NCBI RefSeq assembly: GCF_001440415.1
Contig: NZ_LLYA01000068.1
Span: forward strand, 62,001-126,000
Length of the DNA: 64,000 nt
Direction of reading: 5' to 3'
From: Bradyrhizobium retamae
GTDB lineage: Bacteria; Pseudomonadota; Alphaproteobacteria; Rhizobiales; Xanthobacteraceae
Both the position numbers and the translations under genes were made by a program. Of this stretch, positions 9,787 through 20,282 are shown in pieces. The first letter of the stretch is position 1. The number at the start of each line of letters is the position of its first letter. The notes beneath the pieces are model-generated. The model did no database searches and had not been told where the DNA came from. It saw only the letters and a list, made by a program, of their open reading frames with translations.

Positions 9787-11556
9787 CTATTGTCCCGCGG
9801 CTGCAAGGCCGAGCGCGTCCGCCATGATGCGGAATACGTCGGTGTTGTCCATCGAGCCGCTGATGCGTTCGCTGCCCGGTCCAGTCCCCGTCAGGATGAC
9901 ATCCTCTCCCGAATGCACGCTGGCGCCCATCATCGCCGGCAGGTTGCCAAAGCGCAGCACCGCCCCCGGCACGTCCTTGTATTTCTCGTTGATCTTGAAC
10001 GTGCCCGGCGCATCGCCCTTGACGCTTGGTTCGTTCGGATTGTCGAGCTTGGGGCGGAAGGTTTCGTAGTGGTCCGGAAGGCTCGCGGAGAAGAGCGCCA
10101 GCCGTCGGCTGACGTCCACGCGCGGCGGATAGCCATCGGCATCGGGAGCCGGATAATTAGGAAATCCGGCTTTGTCGTAGGTACCGACGCGCTCGCGCAA
10201 AGGCACGTTGGGCGTCGTGCTCATATCGTCATTGATGGTGCCGACAAGGCTGTTGGGATGATTGTGGTCGGCGAGCACAAGGATCAGGGTGTCGTCGCCG
10301 CGCGCCAGCGCCCATTTGCGCGCCAGGGCGACCGCGTTATCCAGCATGATCGTGTCATAGACCGCGCGCTCCATATCCAGCGCATGCGCGTATTTGTCGA
10401 TCATGCCGGATTCGACCATCAGGAAGAAGCCCGCATCGTTCCTGGACAGGATGTTCAGCGCGGCCTGCATCTGCTCGGTTAGATCCGGCTGTTCCGGGAA
10501 TCTCGCCACGCCGCCGCCTTTGAGAAACTTGCGATCCAGCGCGCCGTCCATATTTCCCGTGGCGAACAGGCCGAGTAACTGGCGCGTGTCGGGCTTGGCC
10601 GCAAGCGCATTGAGTTCGCCCGCCGTCGCCGCAATCGAATAGCCGGCATCGCGGAATCGGGCGAGGTAATCGACGTTGTCCTTGCGCCTGGACCCCGGCG
10701 CTCCTTGCGGCAGGAAATTCGCAGCTCCGCCGCCCATCAGCACATCGGGCCTGGCGGCGAATAATTGCTCGACGATCTGGTCATAGGCGGCGCGACGGCG
10801 GGTGTGCGCCACCATCGCCGCCGGCGTCGCATCCTCGACTTCGGTATTGGTGACAATGCCGATACCCATGCCGTGCCGCCGCTTCGCCAGGCTCGCAATG
10901 GTCTCGACCCTTGGATCATCGAACGGGCTTGCAGTACGGTCCGCATAGACGCCCATGGCATTGACCGCGGCCTTGTGGCCGGTGGCATAGGCGCTCGCAG
11001 CGTTCGCTGAATCGGTGATGATGGAATCCGAGCCTGCGGTCGCCACCAGCGCCATATGCGGCATGTCGTCGATCGCAAGCTTGCCGAGGCTCTTGCCTTC
11101 CGCGATGCCCTTGGAGAGCAGACGGGCGGCGACGCGGTGCGCGGGTGACAGCCCGTCACCAATGAACAGGACGACGTTCTTCGCCTTGCGCGGACCGGTA
11201 TCGTAGACTGTCCACGCCACCGTGCGGCTTCGCGTGCCATCGCTGACTTCGACCGTGACATTGCCCGGCCTGGTCAGGGTGACGCCGCGAAGCATCAATG
11301 CCGACTGGTCCTTGCCGTCCTCGCGCTCGACGAATGTTCCGGACTGGCTGAACACAGCGGCATGGTCGTCGCCGTTCACGGTCACTTTCAGCTTCGAGGG
11401 ATCGACGCGATCCGGGAACTCGACTTTGAAATCGAAGCGTGCGCCGGCGAGAATCGACGCGCGGTCGATCGGGTAGATGGTCTGGGCAACCGCCGAGGAT
11501 CCCGCAGACAGGACAACGAGGGCGGCAGCGAAGAGTTTGATGAAGCGTTTGATCAT
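9787..11556 (-). CDS. Secreted alkaline phosphatase (right-arm copy)
   Basis: Identical to the 589-residue product at 1503-3272, with the same signal-peptide start (ATG at 11556). It lies downstream of argG on the same strand with a 129-base gap, so the two may be co-transcribed, although no functional link is known. Confidence 0.88.
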   Translation of the reverse strand: MIKRFIKLFAAALVVLSAGSSAVAQTIYPIDRASILAGARFDFKVEFPDRVDPSKLKVTVNGDDHAAVFSQSGTFVEREDGKDQSALMLRGVTLTRPGNVTVEVSDGTRSRTVAWTVYDTGPRKAKNVVLFIGDGLSPAHRVAARLLSKGIAEGKSLGKLAIDDMPHMALVATAGSDSIITDSANAASAYATGHKAAVNAMGVYADRTASPFDDPRVETIASLAKRRHGMGIGIVTNTEVEDATPAAMVAHTRRRAAYDQIVEQLFAARPDVLMGGGAANFLPQGAPGSRRKDNVDYLARFRDAGYSIAATAGELNALAAKPDTRQLLGLFATGNMDGALDRKFLKGGGVARFPEQPDLTEQMQAALNILSRNDAGFFLMVESGMIDKYAHALDMERAVYDTIMLDNAVALARKWALARGDDTLILVLADHNHPNSLVGTINDDMSTTPNVPLRERVGTYDKAGFPNYPAPDADGYPPRVDVSRRLALFSASLPDHYETFRPKLDNPNEPSVKGDAPGTFKINEKYKDVPGAVLRFGNLPAMMGASVHSGEDVILTGTGPGSERISGSMDNTDVFRIMADALGLAAAGQ

Positions 11557-11685
11557 GAGCGTGCACCGGATCGGAGTCGGATTAGGTCGCGCCAAGCGGC
11601 AGCCAACGGCCGCCGAGCCTTAGGCATGGGCCTACCTGTATCTTATCGGACCCGAATGACGTTCCCGTTACAACGCCTGCGCGGT

Positions 11686-13053
<1,368 letters not shown>

Positions 13054-13057
13054 TTAT

Positions 13058-13155
13058 AGCGTTTTCGAGCGAAGTGGATACCGGTTCGCGTGAAGAAAAC
13101 GCGTCAAAACAAGAATTTAGAGCTTCGGTACTGATTCAATCAGAACCGAAGCTCT
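13058..13155. repeat. Dispersed repeat family A, copy 1
   Basis: About 98 bases beginning agcgttttc and ending in an inverted-repeat hairpin around ctgattcaatcag. The internal segment contains gcgttttc and its complement gaaaacgc flanking accggttcgcgt, so the element can fold into two hairpins. The same element recurs at 21447-21542, 22154-22256 and, truncated, at 55357-55408. It lies between argG and a PAP2 gene and starts exactly where the palindrome ends. Confidence 0.85.
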
Positions 13156-13232
13156 GGCAGCTTGAGGGCCGCGAATATCAAATTTCGCAGCAGTGGGCAC
13201 GCGTTTAATGGCGCTTGGCGGCTGGGGGCGAA

Positions 13233-13994
13233 CTACCCCGCCTCGCGCCCGCGCCAGCGCTGCCACAGGCGGTAGCCGGGCCAGCCCCAGCGCGCCAGCG
13301 CGGCTTCGATTTGCGCATCGGTGAGCCTCGTCGACGGCCAGCGGTAAATCCAGGCATAGGCCAGCCAGATCACGAAAAAGCTGACGAGGCCGGCGGCTGC
13401 GACATCGGTGAAGAAATGCCCGCCGAACGCCATCCGTAGCACGCTGGTCGCGATACCGAACAGGGTCGCCGCCGTATAGGCCAGCGGCCGCCACGCCGGC
13501 GGCGTCAACGCCGCGGGCGCGTAGGTCCAGAATGCGGTGGCGCCCTCGCCCGAGAAGAACGAGCAATTACGCCCGCAAGCCCCGCGCGGGTCCCACCACG
13601 GCACGAATTCCCAAGGGCCTTTGAACTCCGTCACCACCACTGGCCTTGGCCGTCCCCAATGGCTCTTGAAGGTCAGATTGGTCAGCACGACCGCGGAGAG
13701 CAGGATGGTGGCCAGGAGAAACACCGCCGCGCGTCCCGGAACCAGCATCGGCCGATCCGGCCGCAGCAGCTTCGCGACGATGGCGATCAGGGCGGGCAGC
13801 GCCAGCGCCCACGCGATCCACATCGCGGCATCACGCGCGAAAGCGTAAAGCCCGTTCTGTTTGGATGGAAACGAGGCGCTTGCGGGATCGTAGAACAATG
13901 CCGCCAGCTTCAGATCGAGTTCGGGAAAGATTCCAAACAGCAGTCCGATGACGAGCGACAAGCCCAACGCGATAACAAGTCCGGTACGGTTCAT
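13233..13994 (-). CDS. PAP2-family membrane phosphatase
   Basis: A 253-residue integral membrane phosphatase with about five to six hydrophobic segments. The three PAP2 motifs are present: Lys110-Arg115-Pro116 (KSHWGRPRP), SGEG at 148-151, and Arg187-x5-His193-x3-Asp197 (RMAFGGHFFTD). The second motif has Glu where the common PSGH motif has His, a variant seen in some lipid A phosphatase-like members, so a lipid or lipid A phosphate substrate is possible but unproven. The C-terminal tail after residue 215 is basic and Trp-rich (cytoplasmic). ATG at 13994. The gene stands alone between repeat A and a small membrane-protein gene on the same strand. Confidence 0.85.
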   Translation of the reverse strand: MNRTGLVIALGLSLVIGLLFGIFPELDLKLAALFYDPASASFPSKQNGLYAFARDAAMWIAWALALPALIAIVAKLLRPDRPMLVPGRAAVFLLATILLSAVVLTNLTFKSHWGRPRPVVVTEFKGPWEFVPWWDPRGACGRNCSFFSGEGATAFWTYAPAALTPPAWRPLAYTAATLFGIATSVLRMAFGGHFFTDVAAAGLVSFFVIWLAYAWIYRWPSTRLTDAQIEAALARWGWPGYRLWQRWRGREAG

Positions 13995-14070
13995 GGCGCG
14001 GGGTTTAGCCGAGGCGATTGGGGAAGAAAAGGCACAAGCGCGCTTCCCTTCTCCTCTTGTGGGAGAAGCA

Positions 14071-14562
14071 TCAAGAGAATGGCCGTGACTGCGACGGCAA
14101 GGGCGGCGGAGGCTTTATCGGGGGCGATGGTTCGCGCCAGGCCCCGGCGGTGCGGCCCGCAATCATCCAGTAGACGAGGCCGGCGACGATGCCTGCACCG
14201 GTCATGATTTCGAGATGACGGCGCACGATACCATCAAATTTCAGCGTCTCGGGGTCGAAGGGAACGAGGCCGAGATAGCAGGCCGCGCCGACGATCGCGC
14301 CGCCGACCGCGTAAGCCAGCACGCTGCGGATGTAGAACGCTTCGGTGATGAGCACCACCACCAGCGCCGGCAGCAGCGCAAAGCCGGACAGGAAGATGAA
14401 TCCAAAGCCGAGCACGACATTAATCGCGCTTTGATCGATCATGCCGCTGTCGAGGTCGCTGAACTCCGGATACAACACCGCGCCCACCACGATCATCCCT
14501 GCCACGAAGCAGGCGGCGAGGAAGGCGAACAGGATGACGAAGAGGCGGCCGATTAGGGACAT
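14071..14562 (-). CDS. Conserved hypothetical four-TM membrane protein
   Basis: I do not recognise a named family. The 163-residue protein has four hydrophobic segments, near residues 7-30, 47-72, 78-97 and 118-136, and a proline-rich cytoplasmic-type tail (PSPPIKPPPPLPSQSRP). The codon usage and the ATG at 14562 look normal for the region. It lies 76 bases upstream of the PAP2 gene on the same strand and could be transcribed with it; the preceding repeat hairpin (14572-14659) separates it from rlmN. Confidence 0.75.
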   Translation of the reverse strand: MSLIGRLFVILFAFLAACFVAGMIVVGAVLYPEFSDLDSGMIDQSAINVVLGFGFIFLSGFALLPALVVVLITEAFYIRSVLAYAVGGAIVGAACYLGLVPFDPETLKFDGIVRRHLEIMTGAGIVAGLVYWMIAGRTAGAWREPSPPIKPPPPLPSQSRPFS

Positions 14563-14571
14563 GGTTCACAC

Positions 14572-14659
14572 GCCGTCATTGCGAGGGGCGAAGCGACTAA
14601 GCAATCCATCCCTCAGCAAGCCGAGGGATGGATTGCTTCGCTTCGCTCGCAATGACGGC
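14572..14659. repeat. Dispersed palindromic repeat family C, copy 1
   Basis: An inverted repeat whose ends read gccgtcattgcgag and ctcgcaatgacggc, with a second inner inverted repeat (gcaatccatccctc / gagggatggattgc). It can form one long stem of nearly 40 bp. Its ends match the element at 32898-32959. It sits between a membrane-protein gene and rlmN. Confidence 0.85.
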
Positions 14660-14683
14660 CTGAGTGACGGCTCGCCCATCATA

Positions 14684-15883
14684 TCAATCCGTCATCGCCA
14701 TGGCGCGGAGCGCCTGGCGCTCGCGCGCTGACAGTTTTTCGGTCTCCGACTTCAATTGGCCGCAGGCGGCGAGGATGTCGCGGCCGCGCGGCGTGCGGAC
14801 CGGCGAGGAATAGCCGGCGTTGAAGATGTATTCGGAGAATTTTTCGATCTGCTCCCAGTCCGAGCACTCGTAGCGCGAGCCCGGCCACGGGTTGAACGGG
14901 ATCAGGTTGATCTTGGCCGGAATGCCCTTGAGCAGCTTGACCAGCAGCTTGGCGTCGTCGAGGGAATCGTTGACGCCCTTCAGCATCACATATTCGAAGG
15001 TGATGCGCCGCGCATTCGACGAGCCCGGGTAATCGCGGCAGGCCTGCAGCAATTCGGCAATCGGATATTTTCGGTTCAGCGGCACCAGTTCGTTGCGCAA
15101 TTCGTCGCGAACCGCATGCAGCGAGATCGCGAGCATGACGCCGATCTCTTCACCGGTGCGGATGATGTTGGGCACCACACCCGAGGTCGACAGCGTGATG
15201 CGCCGGCGGGAAATGCCGATGCCTTCATTATCGGCTGTGATCAGCAGCGCATCGCGCACCGCGTCGAAATTATAGAGCGGCTCGCCCATGCCCATCATGA
15301 CGATATTGGTGACAAGGCGACTGCCGGTCGGCGTGTCGCGATCGGCCCAGTCGTTGAGGCGGTCGCGTGCCACCATGATCTGGCCGACGATTTCGCCCGC
15401 GGTGAGGTTGCGCACCAGCCGTTGCGTGCCGGTATGGCAGAACGAGCAATTCAGCGTACAGCCGACCTGCGAGGAAACGCAGAGCGTGCCGCGATCGGTT
15501 TCGGGGATGTAGACGCACTCGACTTCATGTGCCTTCTGGAACGCATCGCCGCTCGGCAGGCGCAACAGCCATTTGCGGGTGCCGTCGTTGGACACCTGCT
15601 CGGCCACCACTTCCGGACGATCGACGGTAAAATGCTGCTCGAGCTGCGCGCGCATGTCCTTGGAGACGCTGGTCATCTCCGCAAAGGATTTGGCGCCGCG
15701 AAAGTACATCCAGTGCCAGAGCTGTTGCGTGCGCATCTTGCGCTGCGCTGGCGCAACGCCGATCTCGCCGAGCCGGTCGGCGATCTCGGCGCGCGACAGG
15801 CCGATCAGCGAGGGTTTTGCCGGCGGCACATAGGTTTCGAGTGGAACCTTCTCCAGCGGCACCACGGAAGATGAAAGCGTCAT
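14684..15883 (-). CDS. rlmN: Dual-specificity rRNA/tRNA methyltransferase RlmN
   Basis: Radical SAM enzyme that methylates C2 of A2503 in 23S rRNA and A37 of some tRNAs. From the ATG at 15883 it is 399 residues; in-frame sequence to 15997 lies in repeat-like DNA and was rejected. The CxxxCxxC iron-sulfur motif (Cys142, Cys146, Cys149 in GCTLNCSFC) and the C-terminal catalytic Cys near residue 374 (ILAACGQ) are both present, as is the GMGEPLYN motif. The gene is monocistronic here, flanked by dispersed hairpin repeats on both sides. Confidence 0.95.
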   Translation of the reverse strand: MTLSSSVVPLEKVPLETYVPPAKPSLIGLSRAEIADRLGEIGVAPAQRKMRTQQLWHWMYFRGAKSFAEMTSVSKDMRAQLEQHFTVDRPEVVAEQVSNDGTRKWLLRLPSGDAFQKAHEVECVYIPETDRGTLCVSSQVGCTLNCSFCHTGTQRLVRNLTAGEIVGQIMVARDRLNDWADRDTPTGSRLVTNIVMMGMGEPLYNFDAVRDALLITADNEGIGISRRRITLSTSGVVPNIIRTGEEIGVMLAISLHAVRDELRNELVPLNRKYPIAELLQACRDYPGSSNARRITFEYVMLKGVNDSLDDAKLLVKLLKGIPAKINLIPFNPWPGSRYECSDWEQIEKFSEYIFNAGYSSPVRTPRGRDILAACGQLKSETEKLSARERQALRAMAMTD

Positions 15884-15909
15884 TAATTCACACGAGGTTG
15901 AAGCGGATA

Positions 15910-16026
15910 CGTAGGGTGGGCAAAGCCACCGGGCCGCGCGAACGCGCGCCCGATGATAAACTCCGCTGTGCCCACCACAAACGTTAATGGTGGGCACGGC
16001 GCCTCCGCGCCTTTGCCCACCCTGCG
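15910..16026. repeat. Dispersed palindromic repeat family D
   Basis: The outer ends cgtagggtgggcaaag and ctttgcccaccctgcg are inverted, with an internal pair gtgcccacca / tggtgggcac. The element fills most of the 204-base gap between rlmN and the IalB-family gene. Confidence 0.75.
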
Positions 16027-16087
16027 AACTCCCTCAAATAGGCCTTCCACGGCCCATAAACAACGTGATTCTAGGCTTAAATGCCGT

Positions 16088-16711
16088 CTAGCGCTTGCAA
16101 TCCTGCGCCAGCCGGTCGAGCGCCTGGGACAGCCCCTTGAGCGAGAAGACGTCCGTGGTCTCGGTGCCCTTGGCAGAGACGCCCTTGATGGTGACCTCGG
16201 CAGACTTGCGCATGGCCGCGACCATTTGTTCTTCCTCCGCGGCGTTCTTGATCCAGAGTCCATCGCCCTGGGTATACATCGCATAGGACGCGCCGCCGAC
16301 CTCGAGCGAGGATTCCGAGCCCGGCTTCAGCGCGTAGCCGATCATGATCGAAACTTCGTTGACGACTTTTTCAGCCGGACGCGTCGAGACGAAAGCGTAG
16401 GCGGGATCGCGCGGACGGTTCGGCGGGTTGGTCTTCGACGACGACGGCTTCGCCAACGCGAAGCAAACCTTCTTGCCATTCGGCGTCGCGGTGTAGGCGC
16501 CCCAGGTCCCGTACTGACCGATCAAGGTAGGTTCCGCGCCGCCCGCGGCAGCAGCCGCTCCCGGTTCCGACTTCTTTGCCGCTGGTGCAGGTGCCGCCTT
16601 GCCTGAGTCCTTGGCGCCCTTCGCAGCAGGGCTCGGTGTTTGCGCGAGGGCTGTCGTCCCGCACAACGCCGCTATCGCAACCAGAAATGCCAGTATTCGC
16701 AACACGGACAA
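16088..16711 (-). CDS. Invasion-associated locus B (IalB) family secreted protein
   Basis: A 207-residue exported protein with a signal peptide (residues 1-23, ending TALAQ), an Ala/Lys/Pro-rich linker to about residue 60, and a domain with GQYGTWGAYTA, KKVCFALAKP and a second Cys near the C-terminus that could form a disulfide. This arrangement matches the alphaproteobacterial IalB family (Pfam PF06776), whose biochemical role is unclear outside Bartonella. The start is TTG at 16711, chosen because GAGGGA lies 6-7 bases before it; a GTG at 16705 is the alternative. Confidence 0.78.
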   Translation of the reverse strand: MSVLRILAFLVAIAALCGTTALAQTPSPAAKGAKDSGKAAPAPAAKKSEPGAAAAAGGAEPTLIGQYGTWGAYTATPNGKKVCFALAKPSSSKTNPPNRPRDPAYAFVSTRPAEKVVNEVSIMIGYALKPGSESSLEVGGASYAMYTQGDGLWIKNAAEEEQMVAAMRKSAEVTIKGVSAKGTETTDVFSLKGLSQALDRLAQDCKR

Positions 16712-16876
16712 CTGGTTCCCTCATTATTGTGACTGGAAGATGGCCCGCGGGCGCATCGCGCCGCCGGGGATGGATAGCCGGGAAATGCTTTTTTGGGAAG
16801 GCAGTTACGGTGTTACTCACCGCCGTGGCGACGCTTCGTCCCAGGTCCGCTCGAATTCAGGGCGCGGGTTTCGACT

Positions 16877-17716
16877 TCAGTCCCTGGAACGGCGCTCGCG
16901 CTGCTTTTGCCACTGCGCATCGGTCCATTGCAGCAAATCCTCGGCGCCGGAACTGCGCAAATGCGCGCCGCCATCCTGCACCACCATCTCGCCATTGATG
17001 TAACCGGCCTGGTCGGAAATCAGAAAGCTCGCGAGATTCGCAAGTTCGCCATGCTCGCCGGCACGGCCAAGCGGATTGCGTTGCGCCCAGCTTTCATCGC
17101 GGCCCTCGGGACGGAGCTGACCCGACGCGCCGGGCGTCGGAAACGCACCGGGCGCGATCGCAACCGTGCGCACACCCTTCGGTCCCCATTCCACCGCAAG
17201 GCTTTTGGTCATCGCGAGCACGGCGGATTTCGCCATCGCCGAAGGTACCGTGAAAGCGCGGCCGGTAATCGTCGAGGTCGAGAGTATGCTCAGCACCACG
17301 CCCTCGTGCTTGCTTTCGATCCAGCGCCTGCCCGCGGCGAGGGTGCAGTACATCGTACCGTGCAGCGTCGGCGCCAGGATCGCATCCGCCGCGCGGAACG
17401 AAAGATGTTCGGTCTGCGCGATGAAGGTCGCGGCAGCATTGTTGACCAGCACATCGACCGGCGCCTCCCGCCAGATCTGGTCCATCATCAGATCGACGGC
17501 CGCGCCGTCGCGGATATCGCATCGGACTGCAGTGACCTTGCCGCCGAGTTCACCGCGCATCTGCGCGGCAGTCGCCTCCAGCACTTCGAGCCGTCGGCCG
17601 CAAATGACGAGCTCTGCGCCGAGCTCGACGAAGCGGCGTCCCATCGCCGCTCCCAGCCCCGAGCCGCCACCGGTGACCAATATCCGTTTGCCGGCCAACA
17701 GGTTGTTTTCAAACAT
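16877..17716 (-). CDS. SDR oxidoreductase resembling 2,4-dienoyl-CoA reductase
   Basis: A 279-residue short-chain dehydrogenase from the ATG at 17716, preceded by an AAGGGG site; an ATG ten codons upstream has no such site. The nucleotide-binding motif TGGGSGLG is at 15-22 and VNNAAA at 91-96. The usual YxxxK is replaced by Ser159-x3-Lys163 (PSAMAK). The surrounding string FTVPSAMAKSAVLAMTK and the following LAVEWGPKG closely resemble mammalian 2,4-dienoyl-CoA reductases, which also lack Tyr at this position. It therefore probably works on unsaturated acyl-CoA in fatty-acid oxidation. The C-terminal tail (residues 262-279) is charged and Gln/Arg-rich. It is divergent from the quinone oxidoreductase gene. 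Confidence 0.85.
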   Translation of the reverse strand: MFENNLLAGKRILVTGGGSGLGAAMGRRFVELGAELVICGRRLEVLEATAAQMRGELGGKVTAVRCDIRDGAAVDLMMDQIWREAPVDVLVNNAAATFIAQTEHLSFRAADAILAPTLHGTMYCTLAAGRRWIESKHEGVVLSILSTSTITGRAFTVPSAMAKSAVLAMTKSLAVEWGPKGVRTVAIAPGAFPTPGASGQLRPEGRDESWAQRNPLGRAGEHGELANLASFLISDQAGYINGEMVVQDGGAHLRSSGAEDLLQWTDAQWQKQRERRSRD

Positions 17717-17838
17717 CGTTTGAATCCCCTTCACCCGCGCAGTCATGCGTCCGAATCGGTCTGAATCGGATTGTAGCCCGGCTTCAAATCCGGCATGAAG
17801 CAGTCAGCTCATCGTCGGTCCGAAAATCAGGTGTGTCC

Positions 17839-18813
17839 ATGAAAGCCATTCTCTGCTCGCAATATTGCCAACCGGACGATCTCGTGCTGGCCGACCTGCC
17901 CGATCCGGTGGCCGAACCGGGACAGGCCGTGATCGCGATCAAGGCCGCGGCGCTGAATTTCTTCGACATTCTGATGATCCAGGGCAAGTACCAGATCAAG
18001 CCGCCGTTCCCGTTTTCGCCGGCCGCCGAAGTCGCCGGCGTGATCGAAAGCGTCGGCGCCGGCGTGACCGACCTGAAGGTCGGCGACCGCGTGGTGGCAT
18101 CCTGCGGCCACAACGGCGCGCGCGAAAAGATCGCGCTGCCGGCAAGCTCGATCGTGAAGATCCCCGACAATCTGGATTTTGACCGCGCCGCCGGGATCAT
18201 CATCATCTACGGCACGGCGCTGCACGCCCTGGAAGATCGCGCCAGCCCGAAGCCAGGCGAGACGCTTGCCGTGCTGGGCGCTGCCGGCGGCACCGGCCTT
18301 GCGGCCTGCGAGCTCGGCAAGCTGATGGGTCTGAAGGTGATCGCCTGCGCGTCGTCGGACGAGAAGCTGGAATTTGCCAAGGCGCACGGCGCCGAGCTGA
18401 CGCTGAATTACAGCAAGGAAGATTTGAAAGAGGGCTTGCGTCGACTCACCGGGGGCAAGGGCGTCGATATCATCTTCGATCCGGTCGGCGGCACTTACGC
18501 CGAAGCCGCCTTGCGCTCGATCGCCTGGGAAGGCCGCTTCCTGGTGATCGGCTTCGCGGCGGGCGACATTCCGAAGATGCCGCTCAACCTCGCGCTGCTC
18601 AAGGGTTGCGATATCCGCGGCGTGTTCTGGGGTGCCTGGACCAGGGTCAATCCCGAGAAGAACCGCGCCAACCTGGAAAAGCTCGTGAAGTGGACGGCGG
18701 AAGGCAAGATTTCCTCGCATGTCGACCGCACCTTTCCGCTGGCAGAAACCGCCGAAGCGCTCAAGGTGCTTGCCGGCCGCAAAGCGATGGGCAAGGTGAT
18801 CCTGCATCCCTGA
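17839..18813 (+). CDS. Zinc-independent NADPH:quinone oxidoreductase (MDR family)
   Basis: A 324-residue medium-chain reductase with the GroES-like N-terminal half and a Rossmann half marked by AAGGTG at 148-153. It lacks the Cys-rich zinc-binding lobe of alcohol dehydrogenases, which places it in the quinone oxidoreductase/crotonyl-CoA-reductase-like branch using NADPH. ATG at 17839 is chosen over a GTG two codons earlier. It is divergent from the dienoyl-CoA reductase-like SDR; the shared 122-base region suggests joint expression and a possible link to acyl-CoA metabolism, but that is inference. Confidence 0.87.
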   Translation: MKAILCSQYCQPDDLVLADLPDPVAEPGQAVIAIKAAALNFFDILMIQGKYQIKPPFPFSPAAEVAGVIESVGAGVTDLKVGDRVVASCGHNGAREKIALPASSIVKIPDNLDFDRAAGIIIIYGTALHALEDRASPKPGETLAVLGAAGGTGLAACELGKLMGLKVIACASSDEKLEFAKAHGAELTLNYSKEDLKEGLRRLTGGKGVDIIFDPVGGTYAEAALRSIAWEGRFLVIGFAAGDIPKMPLNLALLKGCDIRGVFWGAWTRVNPEKNRANLEKLVKWTAEGKISSHVDRTFPLAETAEALKVLAGRKAMGKVILHP

Positions 18814-19149
18814 GGTGCGGGATCATCTGTCGAACTTAGTCGCTCACTCGGAAGAAGCGAGAGCGGTCATGCGCGGACCAGCGACGCACTTTTTTCGCAT
18901 CTGCGGCATGAATTTCATCTCACCAATATAGTTTCTCGGTAACAATGCGTGTTTTCAAACGGCAGGATGCCGCTTGTTTGCCTCAATCATACCAAAATAT
19001 CTCCTCATTCCCACCAGCCGCCGTCGTTTTTTGAACCCATTCCGTGTGCGATTTTAACCATCAGTGAAGGGGCTCCTGTACGTCAAGAAGAGCAAGAAGT
19101 AGGTGCAGGGGGAAACCCGTCGTTGCGTTCAGTAGTGGGGAGCATCACC
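18814..19149. other. Gene-free region, 336 bases
   Basis: It is more AT-rich than its surroundings from about 18880 to 19030. A reading frame open from 18949 runs into the next gene but has no ribosome-binding site or coding character, and the strong GGGGAG before 19150 marks the real start. It presumably holds the promoter of the 19150 gene; no hexamers or hairpins were clear enough to assign. Confidence 0.6.
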
Positions 19150-20238
19150 ATGGCGGACAACACCAAGCCGATTCAGGCGAGAGATCCGTTCGACAGATTC
19201 GACGAAGCCATCAGCGATCCTCGGTTGTACGAGGCCGATCAACCTCGATACGAGCAGCTTCGATACGAACAGCCTCAATACGAACAGCCCCGATACGAGC
19301 AGCCGCAATACGAGCAGCCCCAGTATGCGCAGTCTTTTGCGCCATCGTTTGAGCGGACCGATGTGCTGCCGGAGGAGCTGGCGCCACACGAGCCGGTGCC
19401 GCTTTTCCTCTCCAACTACGAAGAGGAGTCGCATCAGCAGCTTTCCGAATATACGTTCGGCAGCGGAAGATTCGGCAGCGGCGGCCTGAAGAAGGCGCGC
19501 GCCGGGCGCATTGTAACCGGCGTCGTGATCGTATCGGCGATAGCGGCCGTTCTCGCGCTCTTTTCGATCGACTCGACCCGGGCCGTCATCTTCAACGCCT
19601 CGCTCGGCGGCGGTGGCGGCGGCATCGCGCCGCCAGCCGACCAGCTCGCCGCGGCGGTGCCGGAGCCCCCGCCGCCGCAACAGCGCGTTGCCGCGCCGCC
19701 GCTGGCCGCCGAGCCATCCGGTGCGGAGATGGCAGCCGCTCGCCGCTCGACACCCACCGCGCTTGCATCCGCGTCGCCGTCGCGCGACGAAATTACCGCC
19801 GCCTATCAAAGCGCGCTCAAGGGCAAGGTCGCGGTGCCTGAGCCGGTGGCGCGCGAAGCATCACAGGACGTCGTCGCTGCGATCAATCCGGCGGCCCCGG
19901 TTGCTGCGGCCGCACCGGCGTTTCGTGAGCCCGCGCGCGAGGCGGCTCCGGCACGTCGCATCGATCCGGACGAACTGGCGGCGTTGCTGAAGCGAGCGAA
20001 AGGCCTGCTTGCGATCGGCGATATTACTTCCGCCCGACTATTGCTTGAGCGTGCGGCGGACGCGCAGGAGGCGGAGGCGGCATTGATGCTGGCCGGAACG
20101 TATGATCCGCACGTGCTGGGCAGCCAGGACTTGCGCAGCGTCACGCCCGATCCGGCGGCGGCGCGGCTCTGGTACCAGAAGGCCGCCGAGCTCGGGTCGC
20201 CTGATGCGAAGCGGCGGCTCGGCCAGTTACAGAACTAG
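19150..20238 (+). CDS. Single-pass membrane protein with YEQP tandem repeats and C-terminal SEL1-like motif
   Basis: A 362-residue protein with no certain family. Residues 32-61 are six tandem five-residue units (consensus P-[RQ]-Y-E-Q) encoded by 15-base repeats. One membrane segment lies near residues 114-136 (RIVTGVVIVSAIAAVLALF), preceded by basic residues, so the N-terminus is predicted cytoplasmic. A long Pro/Ala-rich periplasmic stretch follows. The last ~80 residues are helical (RAKGLLAIGDITSARLLLER) and end in a SEL1/TPR-like unit (ARLWYQKAAELGSPDAKRRL). The ATG at 19150 has GGGGAG upstream. It is followed after 44 bases by a TAXI binding-protein gene. It may be a scaffold at the envelope; function is unknown. 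Confidence 0.8.
   Translation: MADNTKPIQARDPFDRFDEAISDPRLYEADQPRYEQLRYEQPQYEQPRYEQPQYEQPQYAQSFAPSFERTDVLPEELAPHEPVPLFLSNYEEESHQQLSEYTFGSGRFGSGGLKKARAGRIVTGVVIVSAIAAVLALFSIDSTRAVIFNASLGGGGGGIAPPADQLAAAVPEPPPPQQRVAAPPLAAEPSGAEMAAARRSTPTALASASPSRDEITAAYQSALKGKVAVPEPVAREASQDVVAAINPAAPVAAAAPAFREPAREAAPARRIDPDELAALLKRAKGLLAIGDITSARLLLERAADAQEAEAALMLAGTYDPHVLGSQDLRSVTPDPAAARLWYQKAAELGSPDAKRRLGQLQN
19243..19332 (+). repeat. Six 15-bp tandem repeats inside a coding region
   Basis: Six in-frame copies of a 15-base unit (for example cctcgatacgagcag) encode the YEQP-type pentapeptides. Copies differ at third positions and at the first two residues, so the array is old enough to have diverged. Copy number could vary between strains. 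Confidence 0.85.
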
Positions 20239-20282
20239 GCAATTACTCAAGAAAATTACTCAAGACCAGCGCAGAGGAACCC

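Noticed and set aside
14756..15874. 372-codon plus-strand frame opposite rlmN
   Set aside because: Antisense shadow of a well-supported radical SAM gene.
19243..19332. CRISPR-like short tandem array
   Set aside because: The 15-base units are contiguous without spacers, in frame and encode a pentapeptide repeat; no cas gene is present.
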